Source of the DNA: Planctomycetia bacterium
GTDB taxonomy: Bacteria; Planctomycetota; Planctomycetia; Pirellulales; Thermoguttaceae
Direction of reading: 5' to 3'
DNA length: 45,294 bases
NCBI GenBank assembly: GCA_030527185.1
Contig: JAUNBF010000016.1
Coordinates: forward strand, 1 to 45,294
Part shown: positions 1 to 7,615 of the stretch, piece by piece
How the letters are laid out: each line of letters starts with the position of its first letter
How positions within the stretch are numbered: position 1 is the stretch's first letter
Notes under the pieces: generated by a model
Seen by the model: only the letters and a program-made list of their open reading frames with translations
What the model was told of the DNA's origin: nothing
Databases searched by the model: none
Program-made: the position numbers and the translations under genes

Positions 1-12
1 TTTCAGAAAAGC

Positions 13-42
13 CGTATTTTATAGAGGTTTCGAGAGATGGTT
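13..42 (+). repeat. Left arm of an inverted 30-bp repeat flanking the terminase gene
   Basis: These 30 bases match the reverse complement of 2165-2194 at 28 of 30 positions, counted by eye. The two arms lie about 2.1 kb apart in opposite orientation and bracket the terminase gene. The terminase stop codon (19-21) lies inside this arm. Similarity weakens quickly outside the 30 bp, and the arm may continue past the window edge. Confidence 0.7.
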
Positions 43-1938
43 CAGGTGTTCGATACCCTCTTGCGCATCGAGTGCGATATGATGGATATGTAAAATCGTG
101 TTGTTTTCGTCGGCTCGAATGTATGGCCGGGCAAATAAATCGTCCAGCAACGACCGCAAACCCCACGTGTAAACGTCGTCGATATTCAGCTTCTCCCGGC
201 TTCCCGGCAGCATTCGAGCTGCCATATACGATTTTGTCAAAAGCCTCCAACTGTTGGCTTGCCGCCGCCGATAATTTGCCATTTTGAAGTCGGGAAACGT
301 GCCGTAATCCGCGATAAAACAACAGGATAGGTCAAAACTAACCGCCAGAACAACATACGCGAAATACTCCGCCTGAATGTCGATATATGCTACCAAACGT
401 TGCGTATCGGCGGGAACGGTGCCCTTGTCGTAATCGGCCATTTTTTCGCAAAAATCCGACCACCGAATTTTTTGTTCCGTCGCCGTCAGCACGTTTTTTC
501 CAACTTGCTGCATGTTGGACAAAAAAGACTGGTGGTTGGAAAACCGCAGGTTCATGGCGTGCTGGATGGCGGAAACTTCGTTGGGGTAAAATCGAGCGTC
601 CCAAGAAACCGTAAACCCTTCGTCCATAAGGGTTTGATGAGTTTTATAAAACTCCGTCGCGTCCCGAATATCGCCATGTTTACGCAAAGACTTCCGCCGA
701 ATTTCCGCGTATTCCAGCCACAGTTTTGCGGTTTCGGTCTCCTGCGAAATCACGACGTTGTCCATCCCTTTCGGCCACTGCGTAATCATCGGCACGCGAA
801 TTCCCCGCCACTCCGGTTTTTTCTCCGGGTCGCCGTAAGTGTCCGCCAAATCGTCACTTTCGATGACCGTACACGGCATGAGTAGCGCAATCGGCTCCCC
901 CGGTTTTGCCAGATAACTCACCGCGTTGTTGATAATCCCCTCCAGCTTGCTCACGCTCACCATACTCGCCGCCGTCTGATCGTTCTGTATGTCGTCCAAA
1001 ATCACGAAGTTAGGACGAATCGACGCCAGTGTTTGCGGGTGCGTCACGTTGCCGCCTCGAATGCCGGATTGGATGCCTTGTGACGAAAAAATCGCGTAAC
1101 TGGACGTGGGAATCCAAAAATAATTTTCCGGCTGCGACGGGTCGAGAACCACCTTTTTTACCGATTCCGGGTCATGTTCCTGATACCACAATGCCACATC
1201 TTCCGGCAGTATCAACGATGGGCAGCGAAACTCCTCATTCCCCCACACGACGTTGGTTTTCACCCCCTGAAACGTCTGGCTGCGAACGACAGACCCCGTA
1301 TGCTTCGTGCCCAAAATCGACAGTGGGAAACAAATTTCGGGAAAATCTTCCAGCAAAATCGGGTTTTTGGAAAACCACGTTTTCAGCGTTTCCATCGTCT
1401 CTTTAGCCTGCTGCTCGTTTGCCGACAAGTTGTAACCCCAACGAATTCGGCCATATAGGATACCATGAGCCGCCCCACTGCGACACTTCATCGTCTTGCC
1501 GCCCCCTCGCGGAAGGAGAATCGCCTGTCGCCCCCCATTCTGAATCGTTTCCGCAATCCGCTCCGCCAGAATAATGTGATAATCGGCGTTCGGCTTTTCG
1601 CAAATCGTTGGCAGGTAAGTCTTTTCAAACAACATCTGGTCGTTTTTACACGCAAGCCGCCGCTCCCAATTAATGGTCTTGAACGGAATCTCACCAATTT
1701 CGTTGGCCGTTTTCGTCTCTTCGTGAATCCGCTCCAAGTCCGCCGCACGCTTTTTCGCTTTTTGCTCTTCCGACGTATAGGTTTTCTGCCTTCCGATCGG
1801 TCGCGGCTTCCCATCCACCAGCCACGCGGCATATTTGAAAAGGTCAATCGTCCCCGTCGCCTCTTTTTCCCAAAAATGCGCATCACAAAAATCGGGGTTG
1901 CGCTCGTACTCAGCAATGGTGCGGTTGAAACTGACCAT
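19..1938 (-). CDS. Phage terminase large subunit-like protein, probably C-terminally truncated
   Basis: Encodes 639 residues resembling the ATP-driven DNA-packaging motor and nuclease of tailed phages. An N-terminal ATPase carries a Walker A motif (PRGGGKT, about residues 143-149) and a Walker B motif (FVILDD, about 311-316). An RNase H-like nuclease domain begins near YID (Asp520) with a second acidic site near Asp544. A third nuclease motif (IALDAQ) lies close to the C terminus, so the protein ends where the family normally continues. The stop codon falls inside the 13-42 repeat arm, and a shift of one frame would read on, which suggests truncation or frameshift rather than a natural end. 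The ATG start at 1936-1938 has no clear ribosome binding site. No small terminase, portal or capsid gene is visible, so this is probably a prophage or gene-transfer remnant. Confidence 0.7.
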   Translation of the reverse strand: MVSFNRTIAEYERNPDFCDAHFWEKEATGTIDLFKYAAWLVDGKPRPIGRQKTYTSEEQKAKKRAADLERIHEETKTANEIGEIPFKTINWERRLACKNDQMLFEKTYLPTICEKPNADYHIILAERIAETIQNGGRQAILLPRGGGKTMKCRSGAAHGILYGRIRWGYNLSANEQQAKETMETLKTWFSKNPILLEDFPEICFPLSILGTKHTGSVVRSQTFQGVKTNVVWGNEEFRCPSLILPEDVALWYQEHDPESVKKVVLDPSQPENYFWIPTSSYAIFSSQGIQSGIRGGNVTHPQTLASIRPNFVILDDIQNDQTAASMVSVSKLEGIINNAVSYLAKPGEPIALLMPCTVIESDDLADTYGDPEKKPEWRGIRVPMITQWPKGMDNVVISQETETAKLWLEYAEIRRKSLRKHGDIRDATEFYKTHQTLMDEGFTVSWDARFYPNEVSAIQHAMNLRFSNHQSFLSNMQQVGKNVLTATEQKIRWSDFCEKMADYDKGTVPADTQRLVAYIDIQAEYFAYVVLAVSFDLSCCFIADYGTFPDFKMANYRRRQANSWRLLTKSYMAARMLPGSREKLNIDDVYTWGLRSLLDDLFARPYIRADENNTILHIHHIALDAQEGIEHLNHLSKPL

Positions 1939-2321
1939 TAAAAGACGCCGTAAAATTTTGTTGGATTTATCCTGAAATTTTGGCGGATTGTTGCAGCAAA
2001 AGATTCATCGTGCGGTGGGTGTAAAGTTGATTCCAGTCTTGTTTTTGCGGTCGGTATGGATACTCATGTCGGAAACAACGGACTTGAGTTTTCCGCGTAG
2101 CTGATGAAGTGCGAATTTGTCCGAAAACATTTCCAGCGAAAGGTTTGCGGCATTTCCGGAATCAAACCATCTCTTGAAACTTCTATAAAATACGTACCTC
2201 AGAAAATCCAATCCTTCAGAGGGGGAGGATTGGGAGGTATATCGAATATTGAACAGGAAATTCCAGGCGATGTACTCCAAATTTAAGGAATTACCGATAA
2301 CTTTGGTGAAGGGGTTGTCAA
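1939..2321. other. Intergenic stretch upstream of the terminase, no convincing gene
   Basis: About 380 bases hold a 91-codon open frame on the minus strand (2005-2280) that I do not recognise and that lacks a ribosome binding site. In another minus-strand frame, 2070-1983 reads through towards the terminase without a stop, so a decayed upstream gene is possible. The right arm of the inverted repeat (2165-2194) lies inside. I see no promoter here that I would defend. Confidence 0.35.
2165..2194 (-). repeat. Right arm of the inverted 30-bp repeat flanking the terminase gene
   Basis: This is the partner of 13-42 in opposite orientation, with 28 of 30 bases matching when reverse-complemented. 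It lies 227 bp upstream of the terminase start and inside the unexplained 91-codon open frame. It could be a terminal repeat of a defunct element, or two copies of a small dispersed repeat. Confidence 0.65.
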
Positions 2322-2558
2322 ATGGAACGACACGGATTGACGAACGAACAATGGGAAAAAATCAGGTCATTTTTGCCGGAACAAAATCGTGGACAACGTA
2401 TCTTCTTAAAAATCAAATAATTCCGACGAATTGTCACCCGCTACGAAAAATTGTCCCCCCGTTACTTCGCCAGGATCAAAATTGCCTTCATTAAACGGTG
2501 GTTAAAAAAGATCAAAATATTGGAAGCACACAGCTTACTTTTCTCTCCCTTGGGTTAG
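2322..2558 (+). pseudogene. Internally deleted IS5-family (IS427-type) transposase remnant
   Basis: The first 32 codons (2322-2417) read like the start of an IS427-group transposase, with LTNEQWEKIRSFLPEQ. After a TAA at 2418-2420 the same frame continues with FRRIVTRYEKLSPRYF and AFIKRWL, which is the typical C-terminal end of that family (FRR..TRY.KL...Y). The two ends are fused in frame and the whole catalytic DDE core is missing. The stop sits where these proteins usually have Gln (KQFRR), so a single CAA-to-TAA change is likely. The fragment runs to a stop at 2556-2558, and the residues after about 2535 are probably not transposase. It cannot encode an active enzyme. Confidence 0.75.
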
Positions 2559-3059
2559 GGGGAGTGAGCGGCCGGGGAATGTTCCAACCACTTCCCCAGA
2601 ACTGCGGGTTTGCGTCCTGCGTTCTCGGCTCGTAGAGTCTGTAGTAGGGTGAAAACTCCACTTTGGAGTCGGTACGACCGGTAGCGACTTGGTGTTATCG
2701 CACCGTTCGCACTGGTTCGTGTCGTGTTGCTGGCACTGGTCAAGCGGTAAACAATTCGTTTTTTCGTTGTCACTGCTATTGAAAAATTTTCCCCAATTTT
2801 TTATTCCACCCCTTGACAATCCTGACGGTTGCTTTGGAATTTTCCCTTGCCTTCGGTAGGTATTCTTTCCAGAAAGGGAGATTACAATCGGCAACATCTA
2901 ACCCCCCACTTTCCCCACGGATATTTTGCACAGAATTTAAATTTGCGGGGAAAGGATTTGTGGACGGAAAGTTTCGCGTGAGGGAGGGGGAAATTTTGTG
3001 CTAAATTGGCTGTTTGGAGTGGATTTAGGGGCGATTTGGCACATTTTCGCTCAGCAGGT
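2559..3059. other. Gene-free stretch between two transposase remnants
   Basis: I see no gene here. The visible structure is a small perfect hairpin (ACTCCA, loop CTT, TGGAGT; 2655-2669) and G/C-rich segments near 2545-2640 resembling intergenic repeats. Open frames on the minus strand over this stretch have unnatural composition and no recognisable domain. Confidence 0.4.
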
Positions 3060-3900
3060 GCGGAATTTCCCGTCGGTCGCGTGAAAATCGTCAGGCGTAG
3101 CATATTGTACGATAAATTCTTAAAGCAAACTTCACTTTCGCGCGAGCAAGGCCGACGGTGTAAATCGTACGACTTCCGAGGGCAACTTGGCTCATCAGGC
3201 CAAAACATGTTCGACTTGACAACGAATCCGGGATTTTCTTGCTTTTTTGCGTCAATCAACGGGTGATTGCGGTAGCCTTTTTCGCAAATGAGAGGGTCCC
3301 ATTTCTTTTTTTCGGCCTCCAATATATTCGCAGCGGACATGTACGCACTGTCTGCCCAAACTTTACGCGATGTTGCACGCTCGTCGAGCATTTCCGTTTG
3401 GCTGTCCATTCTTCCGGTGCTTCGCACGTTTCCTGGATTTTTTGCTTCTCCTCCGGCGTGTTGTGTTGAACGGGAAATTCCTGAAACGTTGCGTCGACAA
3501 TCTGTCCGCAGTTTGTTCTAAACCCTGATTTTTCAAGGTGTTTCTTAAACTGGCGAAACAGAAAATCGTGAATTCCATTCCGCTTCAGCCATTCCCGAAA
3601 AGCCCAGATCGTCCGAGCATCAGGAACCTGTCGTTCGGCTCAATCCCCAAAAACTTCTGGAACGAATTCTGCCGGCAATCCGGTACTCCATCTCCTCATC
3701 AGCTACATTGCAAGTCCTTGAAATATAAGGATTTCCATCATTATAGCCGGGTCGTGCGGCGGTCGTCCACCACGCGAGGTACCCTTGTACATCCACTCCC
3801 GCCTTGCGTGAAAAGACTCCCACGGGATCAGCTTTTCCAGCAAATCCAGCTTACTGCCAATCTTCTCCAACCGTTCCTCCCTTCGATCTTCCTGAAACAA
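3060..3900 (-). pseudogene. Decayed IS5-family transposase, several frameshifts and an internal deletion
   Basis: Pieces of one IS5-type transposase appear in order on the minus strand but in changing frames. The N-terminal part (about 3900-3706) carries RGGRPPHDPAIMMEILIFQG. The next part (about 3630-3540) carries VPDARTIWAFREWLKRNG and FRQFKKHL. Near 3500-3440 lies IVDATFQEFPVQHNTPEE, containing the first catalytic Asp. After a deletion that removes the second catalytic Asp region, the C-terminal part (about 3370-3080) carries VWADSAYMS, ICEKGYRNHPL and, across two more frame changes, RCQVEHVLA, TIYTVGLARAKVKF and NLSYNMLRL. The best start is a TTG at 3900 behind GGAGGG. The copy is inactive; its terminal repeats could not be defined. 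Confidence 0.85.
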
Positions 3901-4260
3901 CCCTCCCGGACACGTGTCAAACTCCTTAAAATTTGCTTCAAAACGACACCTGCCGCCTCAATGATATTTAAAATATTCTCTTTCTACAAAGGATACCGTT
4001 GCAAAAAATAAAAAAATCCTAAGTTTTCCCGCAATTTCCCTCCTCCCCTTTGCTGAGCTACACAAATTCCTTCCGTTACAATTCAATTTGTAATCGAACC
4101 TCCATCGTGGTGGGTTTCAGAAGATGCCGATTGGTAGTCGGGGTTTACGGCCTGGAAAACTTACGGTGCCCTGTTATTTTGTTCGACCAGCTACCAGCGA
4201 GCGGCGGAAAAAGAAGAACCAACGTCGCGATACGATTCGTTGCGATCGTACCGGGCGGGG
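3901..4260. other. Intergenic stretch upstream of the ABC transporter operon
   Basis: No gene is visible. The segment from about 4163 to 4240 belongs to a dispersed repeat shared with 37540-37612 (listed separately), and the operon promoter follows at 4261-4289. The portion at 3901-4160 is A/T-rich next to the transposase remnant and shows nothing recognisable. Confidence 0.4.
4163..4240 (+). repeat. Dispersed intergenic repeat, copy 1
   Basis: This segment aligns with 37540-37612 in the same orientation. The shared core GCGAGCGGCGGAAAAAGA versus ACGAGCGGCGGAAAAAGA is flanked on the left by matching 'ACGG..CCC...TAT.TTG.T.GACCAGC' and on the right by 'AACGT....ATACGA'. It lies in a gene-free region just before the ABC transporter promoter. 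Its nature is unknown. Confidence 0.6.
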
Positions 4261-4289
4261 TTGCTCTTTTTTCAAAAAGTTGATAGAAT
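4261..4289 (+). promoter_or_regulatory. Sigma70-like promoter for the peptide-type ABC transporter operon
   Basis: A -35 box TTGCTC (4261-4266) and a -10 box TAGAAT (4284-4289) are separated by 17 bp. The predicted transcription start is near 4296, about 30 bases before the permease ATG at 4328, whose ribosome binding site (AAGGAG) is just upstream. Confidence 0.6.
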
Positions 4290-4327
4290 AGAGAGGGGGA
4301 GGGTTTGTTGGCAGAAAGAAGGAGTGC

Positions 4328-5302
4328 ATGTTTACGTATCTTTTTCGACGTATTTTAATCGGCTGTTTGACGCTGTTCCTGATCACGATGATTGTGTACG
4401 CGCTGGTACGGAACATGCCGGGGACGCCGATTACGCAATTGATTGTTTCCGATCCGAGTCGGCAAATCAGCCCGGAAAATATGGAGATGCTCAACAAGAT
4501 TTACGGGTTGGACAAGCCGTGGTACGAGGCGTATTGGATATGGCTGGGGAACATCTTGCAGGGAGACTTGGGGGATTCGTTCAAGGAACATGAAAACGTC
4601 GCGGTGGTGATTGGGCGGCGGATTGGGCCGACGCTGTTGTTGTCGATAACGTCGTTGCTGTTGACGTATTCGCTGGCCATTCCGATGGGACTTTTTTCTG
4701 TCGTGCGGCGAGGGAAGCCGGACGAGCGGATTTTGAGTACATTGCTGTACATGCTCTACTCCGTCCCGTCGTTTGTCGTTGGAATTGGGCTTCTGATCGT
4801 CTTTTACCAACATCTCGGCTGGTTTCCGCCGGGGTTCCAGAGCGACGATTACGACACGTTCTCCTTTTGGGGAAAATGCGGCGACATTGCGTCTCACATG
4901 GTGCTGCCGGTCGTTTGTTATACCTACGGTGCGCTGGCGTCCTTAAGCCGATTCGTCAAGGCAAATATGGAAGAGGTGATTCGGCAGGACTACATCCGTA
5001 CCGCTCGTGCCAAAGGCGTTTCCGGTTTCAACGTGATTGTTCACCATGCCTTTCGCAACACGCTTATCCCGTTCGTGACGATGATTGGCCTGACGCTGCC
5101 GGGACTGTTGAGTGGCTCCATCATTTTGGAGCAGATTTTCGACTGGCCGGGGATGGGACAACTGTTTTACCGCTGCATTTCCGACCGCGATTATCCCGTC
5201 ATCATGGGAATGATGCTCATGTTCTCCATCCTCACCCTCCTGGGACAACTCCTCGCCGACATTTTATACGCCGTCGTCGACCCCAGAGTAACTTACAATT
5301 GA
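4328..5302 (+). CDS. dppB: Peptide/nickel-type ABC importer permease, DppB family
   Basis: A 324-residue inner-membrane permease of the DppB/OppB family, which forms half of the channel of a binding-protein-dependent importer. The N terminus (FRRILIGCLTLFLITMIVY) is the usual first membrane helix, followed by a periplasmic region with MPGTPI. Further helices lead to the cytoplasmic EAA loop (YIRTARAKGVSGFNVIVHHA, about residues 222-241) that contacts the ATPase, then the conserved SILEQIFDWPGMGQL and DYPV segments. Start ATG is preceded by AAGGAGTGC. The stop TGA lies in a TTGATAATT repeat, and the second permease follows after 38 bp. Family is certain; substrate (dipeptide, oligopeptide, nickel or other) cannot be told, and the symbol is by family. 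Confidence 0.9.
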   Translation: MFTYLFRRILIGCLTLFLITMIVYALVRNMPGTPITQLIVSDPSRQISPENMEMLNKIYGLDKPWYEAYWIWLGNILQGDLGDSFKEHENVAVVIGRRIGPTLLLSITSLLLTYSLAIPMGLFSVVRRGKPDERILSTLLYMLYSVPSFVVGIGLLIVFYQHLGWFPPGFQSDDYDTFSFWGKCGDIASHMVLPVVCYTYGALASLSRFVKANMEEVIRQDYIRTARAKGVSGFNVIVHHAFRNTLIPFVTMIGLTLPGLLSGSIILEQIFDWPGMGQLFYRCISDRDYPVIMGMMLMFSILTLLGQLLADILYAVVDPRVTYN

Positions 5303-5320
5303 TAATTATCAATTATCAAT
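5297..5320. repeat. AT-rich TTGATAATT repeat at the dppB stop codon
   Basis: One member of a dispersed short motif (AATTGATAATT and its inverse) found at many gene ends in this window. Here it contains the dppB stop TGA (5300-5302) and direct plus inverted units, so it can fold into a small hairpin. Confidence 0.7.
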
Positions 5321-5340
5321 ACAGCCTACAGAGAAGAAAT

Positions 5341-6414
5341 ATGGAAACTGAAGAAATTCGTTCACGCGGTTATTGGGCAGAGACTTGGTTGCGGTTTCGA
5401 CGTCGGAAATTGGCGATGTTGGCACTGGGGTACGTCCTCTTCATGGGACTGGTGGCTCTTTTTTCTCCGGCCATTGTGGGAACGAAGCCGGTTGTCTGCC
5501 AGTATAAGGGAAAAATCTACTTTCCGTGTATGGGTTATTTTAACGCACGGTGGGAAAACGCGATTTTTTTCCAGGACGGCATTGCCCAGCGTTATCCGGT
5601 GCAATTGAAGGAAAAAGACCCAGAAAGTTGGGCGATTTATCCTCTCTGGTACAACGATGCGATGCGACGGGTGGTGGATGACGAAATGCCGGGACGACCG
5701 GGGAATCCGTCGGGAGATTTGGGGAAACCGTCGTGGATGAACCCGTTCGGAACGACGTTTTACGGCTACGATGTGGCAGCCATCATGATTCATGGTACCC
5801 GCATTGCCCTGCTGGTTGGGTTTGTTTCCACAGGCATTACGGCCGTGATTGGAATTGTCCTGGGTGCCATTGCCGGCTATTTCGGCGGGTGGGTCGATAT
5901 GTTGTTGAGCCGTCTGATCGAATTGGTGATGTGCATTCCGACGCTGGTGCTGATTCTTGCTTTCATTGCGATTGTGGAACGTCCGCAAATCTGGCACACC
6001 ATGGCGATTATCGGCATTACCGGCTGGCCGGGGATTGCCAGGCTCATTCGCGGCGAATTTATCAAACTGAAACAGAGCGAATACGTCACCGCCGCACGTG
6101 CCTTGGGGACAGGCCAATTTCGGATCATTTTCCGCCACATCCTCCCCAACGCCCTTTCCCCCGTTGTCGTCCCCATCTCGTTCGGCATTGCCGTCGCCAT
6201 CCTCATCGAAACCGGTCTGAGCTTCCTCGGAATCGGTGCTTCCGTTTCCAGTGCCAGCTGGGGTCGCGTTTTAAGCGAAGGCCGCGCCAACCTCTCCATG
6301 TGGTGGCTCACCTTCTTCCCTGGCCTCACCATTTTCCTCACCGTCCTGGCCTACAACCTCATCGGAGAAGCCCTCCAAGAAGCCACCGACCCGAGACTGC
6401 GAGGCAGGGAGTAA
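5341..6414 (+). CDS. dppC: Peptide/nickel-type ABC importer permease, DppC family with long periplasmic insertion
   Basis: A 357-residue second permease subunit. After a first membrane helix (about residues 28-48) comes an unusually long soluble insertion, roughly residues 50-140. It contains YKGKIYFPCMGYFNARW and ends at the conserved NPFGT..YGYDV motif normally found shortly after helix 1. YejE-type permeases and relatives carry a comparable insertion. The rest is canonical: a helix pair, an EAA loop (EYVTAARALGTGQFRIIFRH) and SFLGIGASVSSASWGRVLSEG. The frame is open far upstream, but ATG 5341 matches the family N terminus (RSRGYWAETWLRFRRRKLA) and follows a weak AGAGAAG. It forms the channel with the preceding permease. 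Substrate unknown. Confidence 0.88.
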   Translation: METEEIRSRGYWAETWLRFRRRKLAMLALGYVLFMGLVALFSPAIVGTKPVVCQYKGKIYFPCMGYFNARWENAIFFQDGIAQRYPVQLKEKDPESWAIYPLWYNDAMRRVVDDEMPGRPGNPSGDLGKPSWMNPFGTTFYGYDVAAIMIHGTRIALLVGFVSTGITAVIGIVLGAIAGYFGGWVDMLLSRLIELVMCIPTLVLILAFIAIVERPQIWHTMAIIGITGWPGIARLIRGEFIKLKQSEYVTAARALGTGQFRIIFRHILPNALSPVVVPISFGIAVAILIETGLSFLGIGASVSSASWGRVLSEGRANLSMWWLTFFPGLTIFLTVLAYNLIGEALQEATDPRLRGRE

Positions 6415-6430
6415 TTGATAATTGATAATT
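6412..6430. repeat. AT-rich TTGATAATT repeat at the dppC stop codon
   Basis: TAATTGATAATTGATAATT begins with the dppC stop codon TAA (6412-6414). It is identical over 19 bp to the copy at the right end of the window (45276-45294). Confidence 0.7.
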
Positions 6431-6445
6431 CCTTCGAGGTAGTGT

Positions 6446-7447
6446 ATGTTGCTTGAAATTCAAAGTTTGCGGACGGCGTTTTTTACGGATGAGGGGACGG
6501 CAACGGCGGTGGACGACGTTTCGTTTGGGATTCCGCGTGGAAAGACGGTGGGGGTGGTCGGTGAGAGCGGCTGCGGAAAGTCGGTCACGGCTATGTCGAT
6601 TATGGGACTGGTCAGCCCGCCGGGGAAAGTGACGGGGGGCGAAATCTGGTTCCAGGGCGAATCGCAGCAGAAGGTCGATTTGCTGCAATTGTCGGATATG
6701 CAGATGCGGAAATATCGTGGGAAGCACATTGCCATGATTTTCCAGGAGCCAATGTCGTCGTTGAATCCCGTTTTTCGGATTGGCGACCAAATTGCCGAGG
6801 CGGTTCGGCTGCACCATCCGCAACTTTCTCCTCAGGAAGTTCGGGCGCGGACGTTGGAAATGCTGGAAAAAGTCCGTATTCCTGAGCCAGCGTTGCGTGC
6901 CCGCGAGTATCCGCACCAGTTTTCCGGCGGAATGCGGCAACGGGTGATGATTGCCATGGCACTTTCGTGCAACCCGGAGTTGCTGATTGCCGACGAGCCG
7001 ACGACCGCCCTGGATGTGACGATTCAAGCCCAGATTCTGGACTTGCTGCGGGATTTGCAACAGTCCAACGGTATGTCGATTCTGATGATTACGCACGATT
7101 TGGGCGTGATTGCGGAAATGGCGGACGAGGTGGTGGTGATGTACGCTTCCAAAGTGGTGGAAAAAGCGTCGGTGCAAACGCTCTTTTCGCGACCGCTTCA
7201 CCCGTACACCCAAGGTTTGCTCCAAGCCCGGCCGGAATTGGGAAACGTACACGAAAATGGCGTGAAGAAGAAACTTTACACGATTCCCGGCACCGTTCCC
7301 AGTCCGCTCCATTTTCCGTCAGGGTGCAAGTTCCACCCCCGATGTCCGAAGTGCATGCCCATTTGTCGGGAAAAGGAGCCGGAATTGCTGGAGTTGGAAA
7401 CCGGTCACGAGGTGCGATGTCATTGGGTGGAAAAGGTGTACGTATAG
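6446..7447 (+). CDS. dppD: Peptide-type ABC importer ATPase, DppD/OppD family
   Basis: A 333-residue cytoplasmic ATPase that powers the importer with its DppF-type partner. Visible motifs are Walker A GESGCGKS (about residues 40-47), Q-loop (IFQEPMSSLNPVF), ABC signature FSGGMRQRV, Walker B LLIADEPTTALD and the switch His in MITHDLG. The C-terminal oligopeptide/dipeptide extension follows, with PSPLHFPSGCKFHPRCPKC; the paired Cys in this tail are typical of the family and bind an iron-sulfur cluster in some members. Start ATG follows GAGGTAGTGT. The other ATPase gene lies 505 bp downstream instead of adjacent, because a miniature element has inserted between them. Confidence 0.92.
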   Translation: MLLEIQSLRTAFFTDEGTATAVDDVSFGIPRGKTVGVVGESGCGKSVTAMSIMGLVSPPGKVTGGEIWFQGESQQKVDLLQLSDMQMRKYRGKHIAMIFQEPMSSLNPVFRIGDQIAEAVRLHHPQLSPQEVRARTLEMLEKVRIPEPALRAREYPHQFSGGMRQRVMIAMALSCNPELLIADEPTTALDVTIQAQILDLLRDLQQSNGMSILMITHDLGVIAEMADEVVVMYASKVVEKASVQTLFSRPLHPYTQGLLQARPELGNVHENGVKKKLYTIPGTVPSPLHFPSGCKFHPRCPKCMPICREKEPELLELETGHEVRCHWVEKVYV

Positions 7448-7455
7448 GGATGTCT

Positions 7456-7483
7456 TTGCGAATGGTGGAATTTGTGGTATATT
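7456..7483 (+). promoter_or_regulatory. Candidate promoter downstream of dppD
   Basis: TTGCGA (7456-7461) and TATATT (7478-7483) are 16 bp apart, immediately after the dppD stop codon. Transcription would start near 7490 and run through the miniature element into dppF. A 16-codon frame starting ATG at 7490 overlaps the expected start, but I would not call it a gene. The promoter may have served dppF before the insertion. Confidence 0.4.
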
Positions 7484-7615
7484 CATTTCATGAAAATTTC
7501 GGAAGAAGTGAGGAATTCACGCGACAACAATAACTCCTGAGGAACTTTGTAAACGGGCAACGAAATAACCCTATTTTATAGTCGGCTTTCCGACAGGAAC
7601 GATGAAAAAGAAAAA

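Noticed and set aside
2535..2897. A 120-codon minus-strand frame between transposase remnants
   Set aside because: No ribosome binding site or domain, and its sequence is dominated by repetitive intergenic DNA.
1..4000. An intact prophage or integrated element around the terminase
   Set aside because: Only one phage gene is visible; no portal, capsid, integrase, tRNA or attachment site was found inside the window.
7490..7540. A 16-codon frame starting at 7490 after dppD
   Set aside because: It overlaps the predicted transcription start, has no ribosome binding site and resembles no known peptide.
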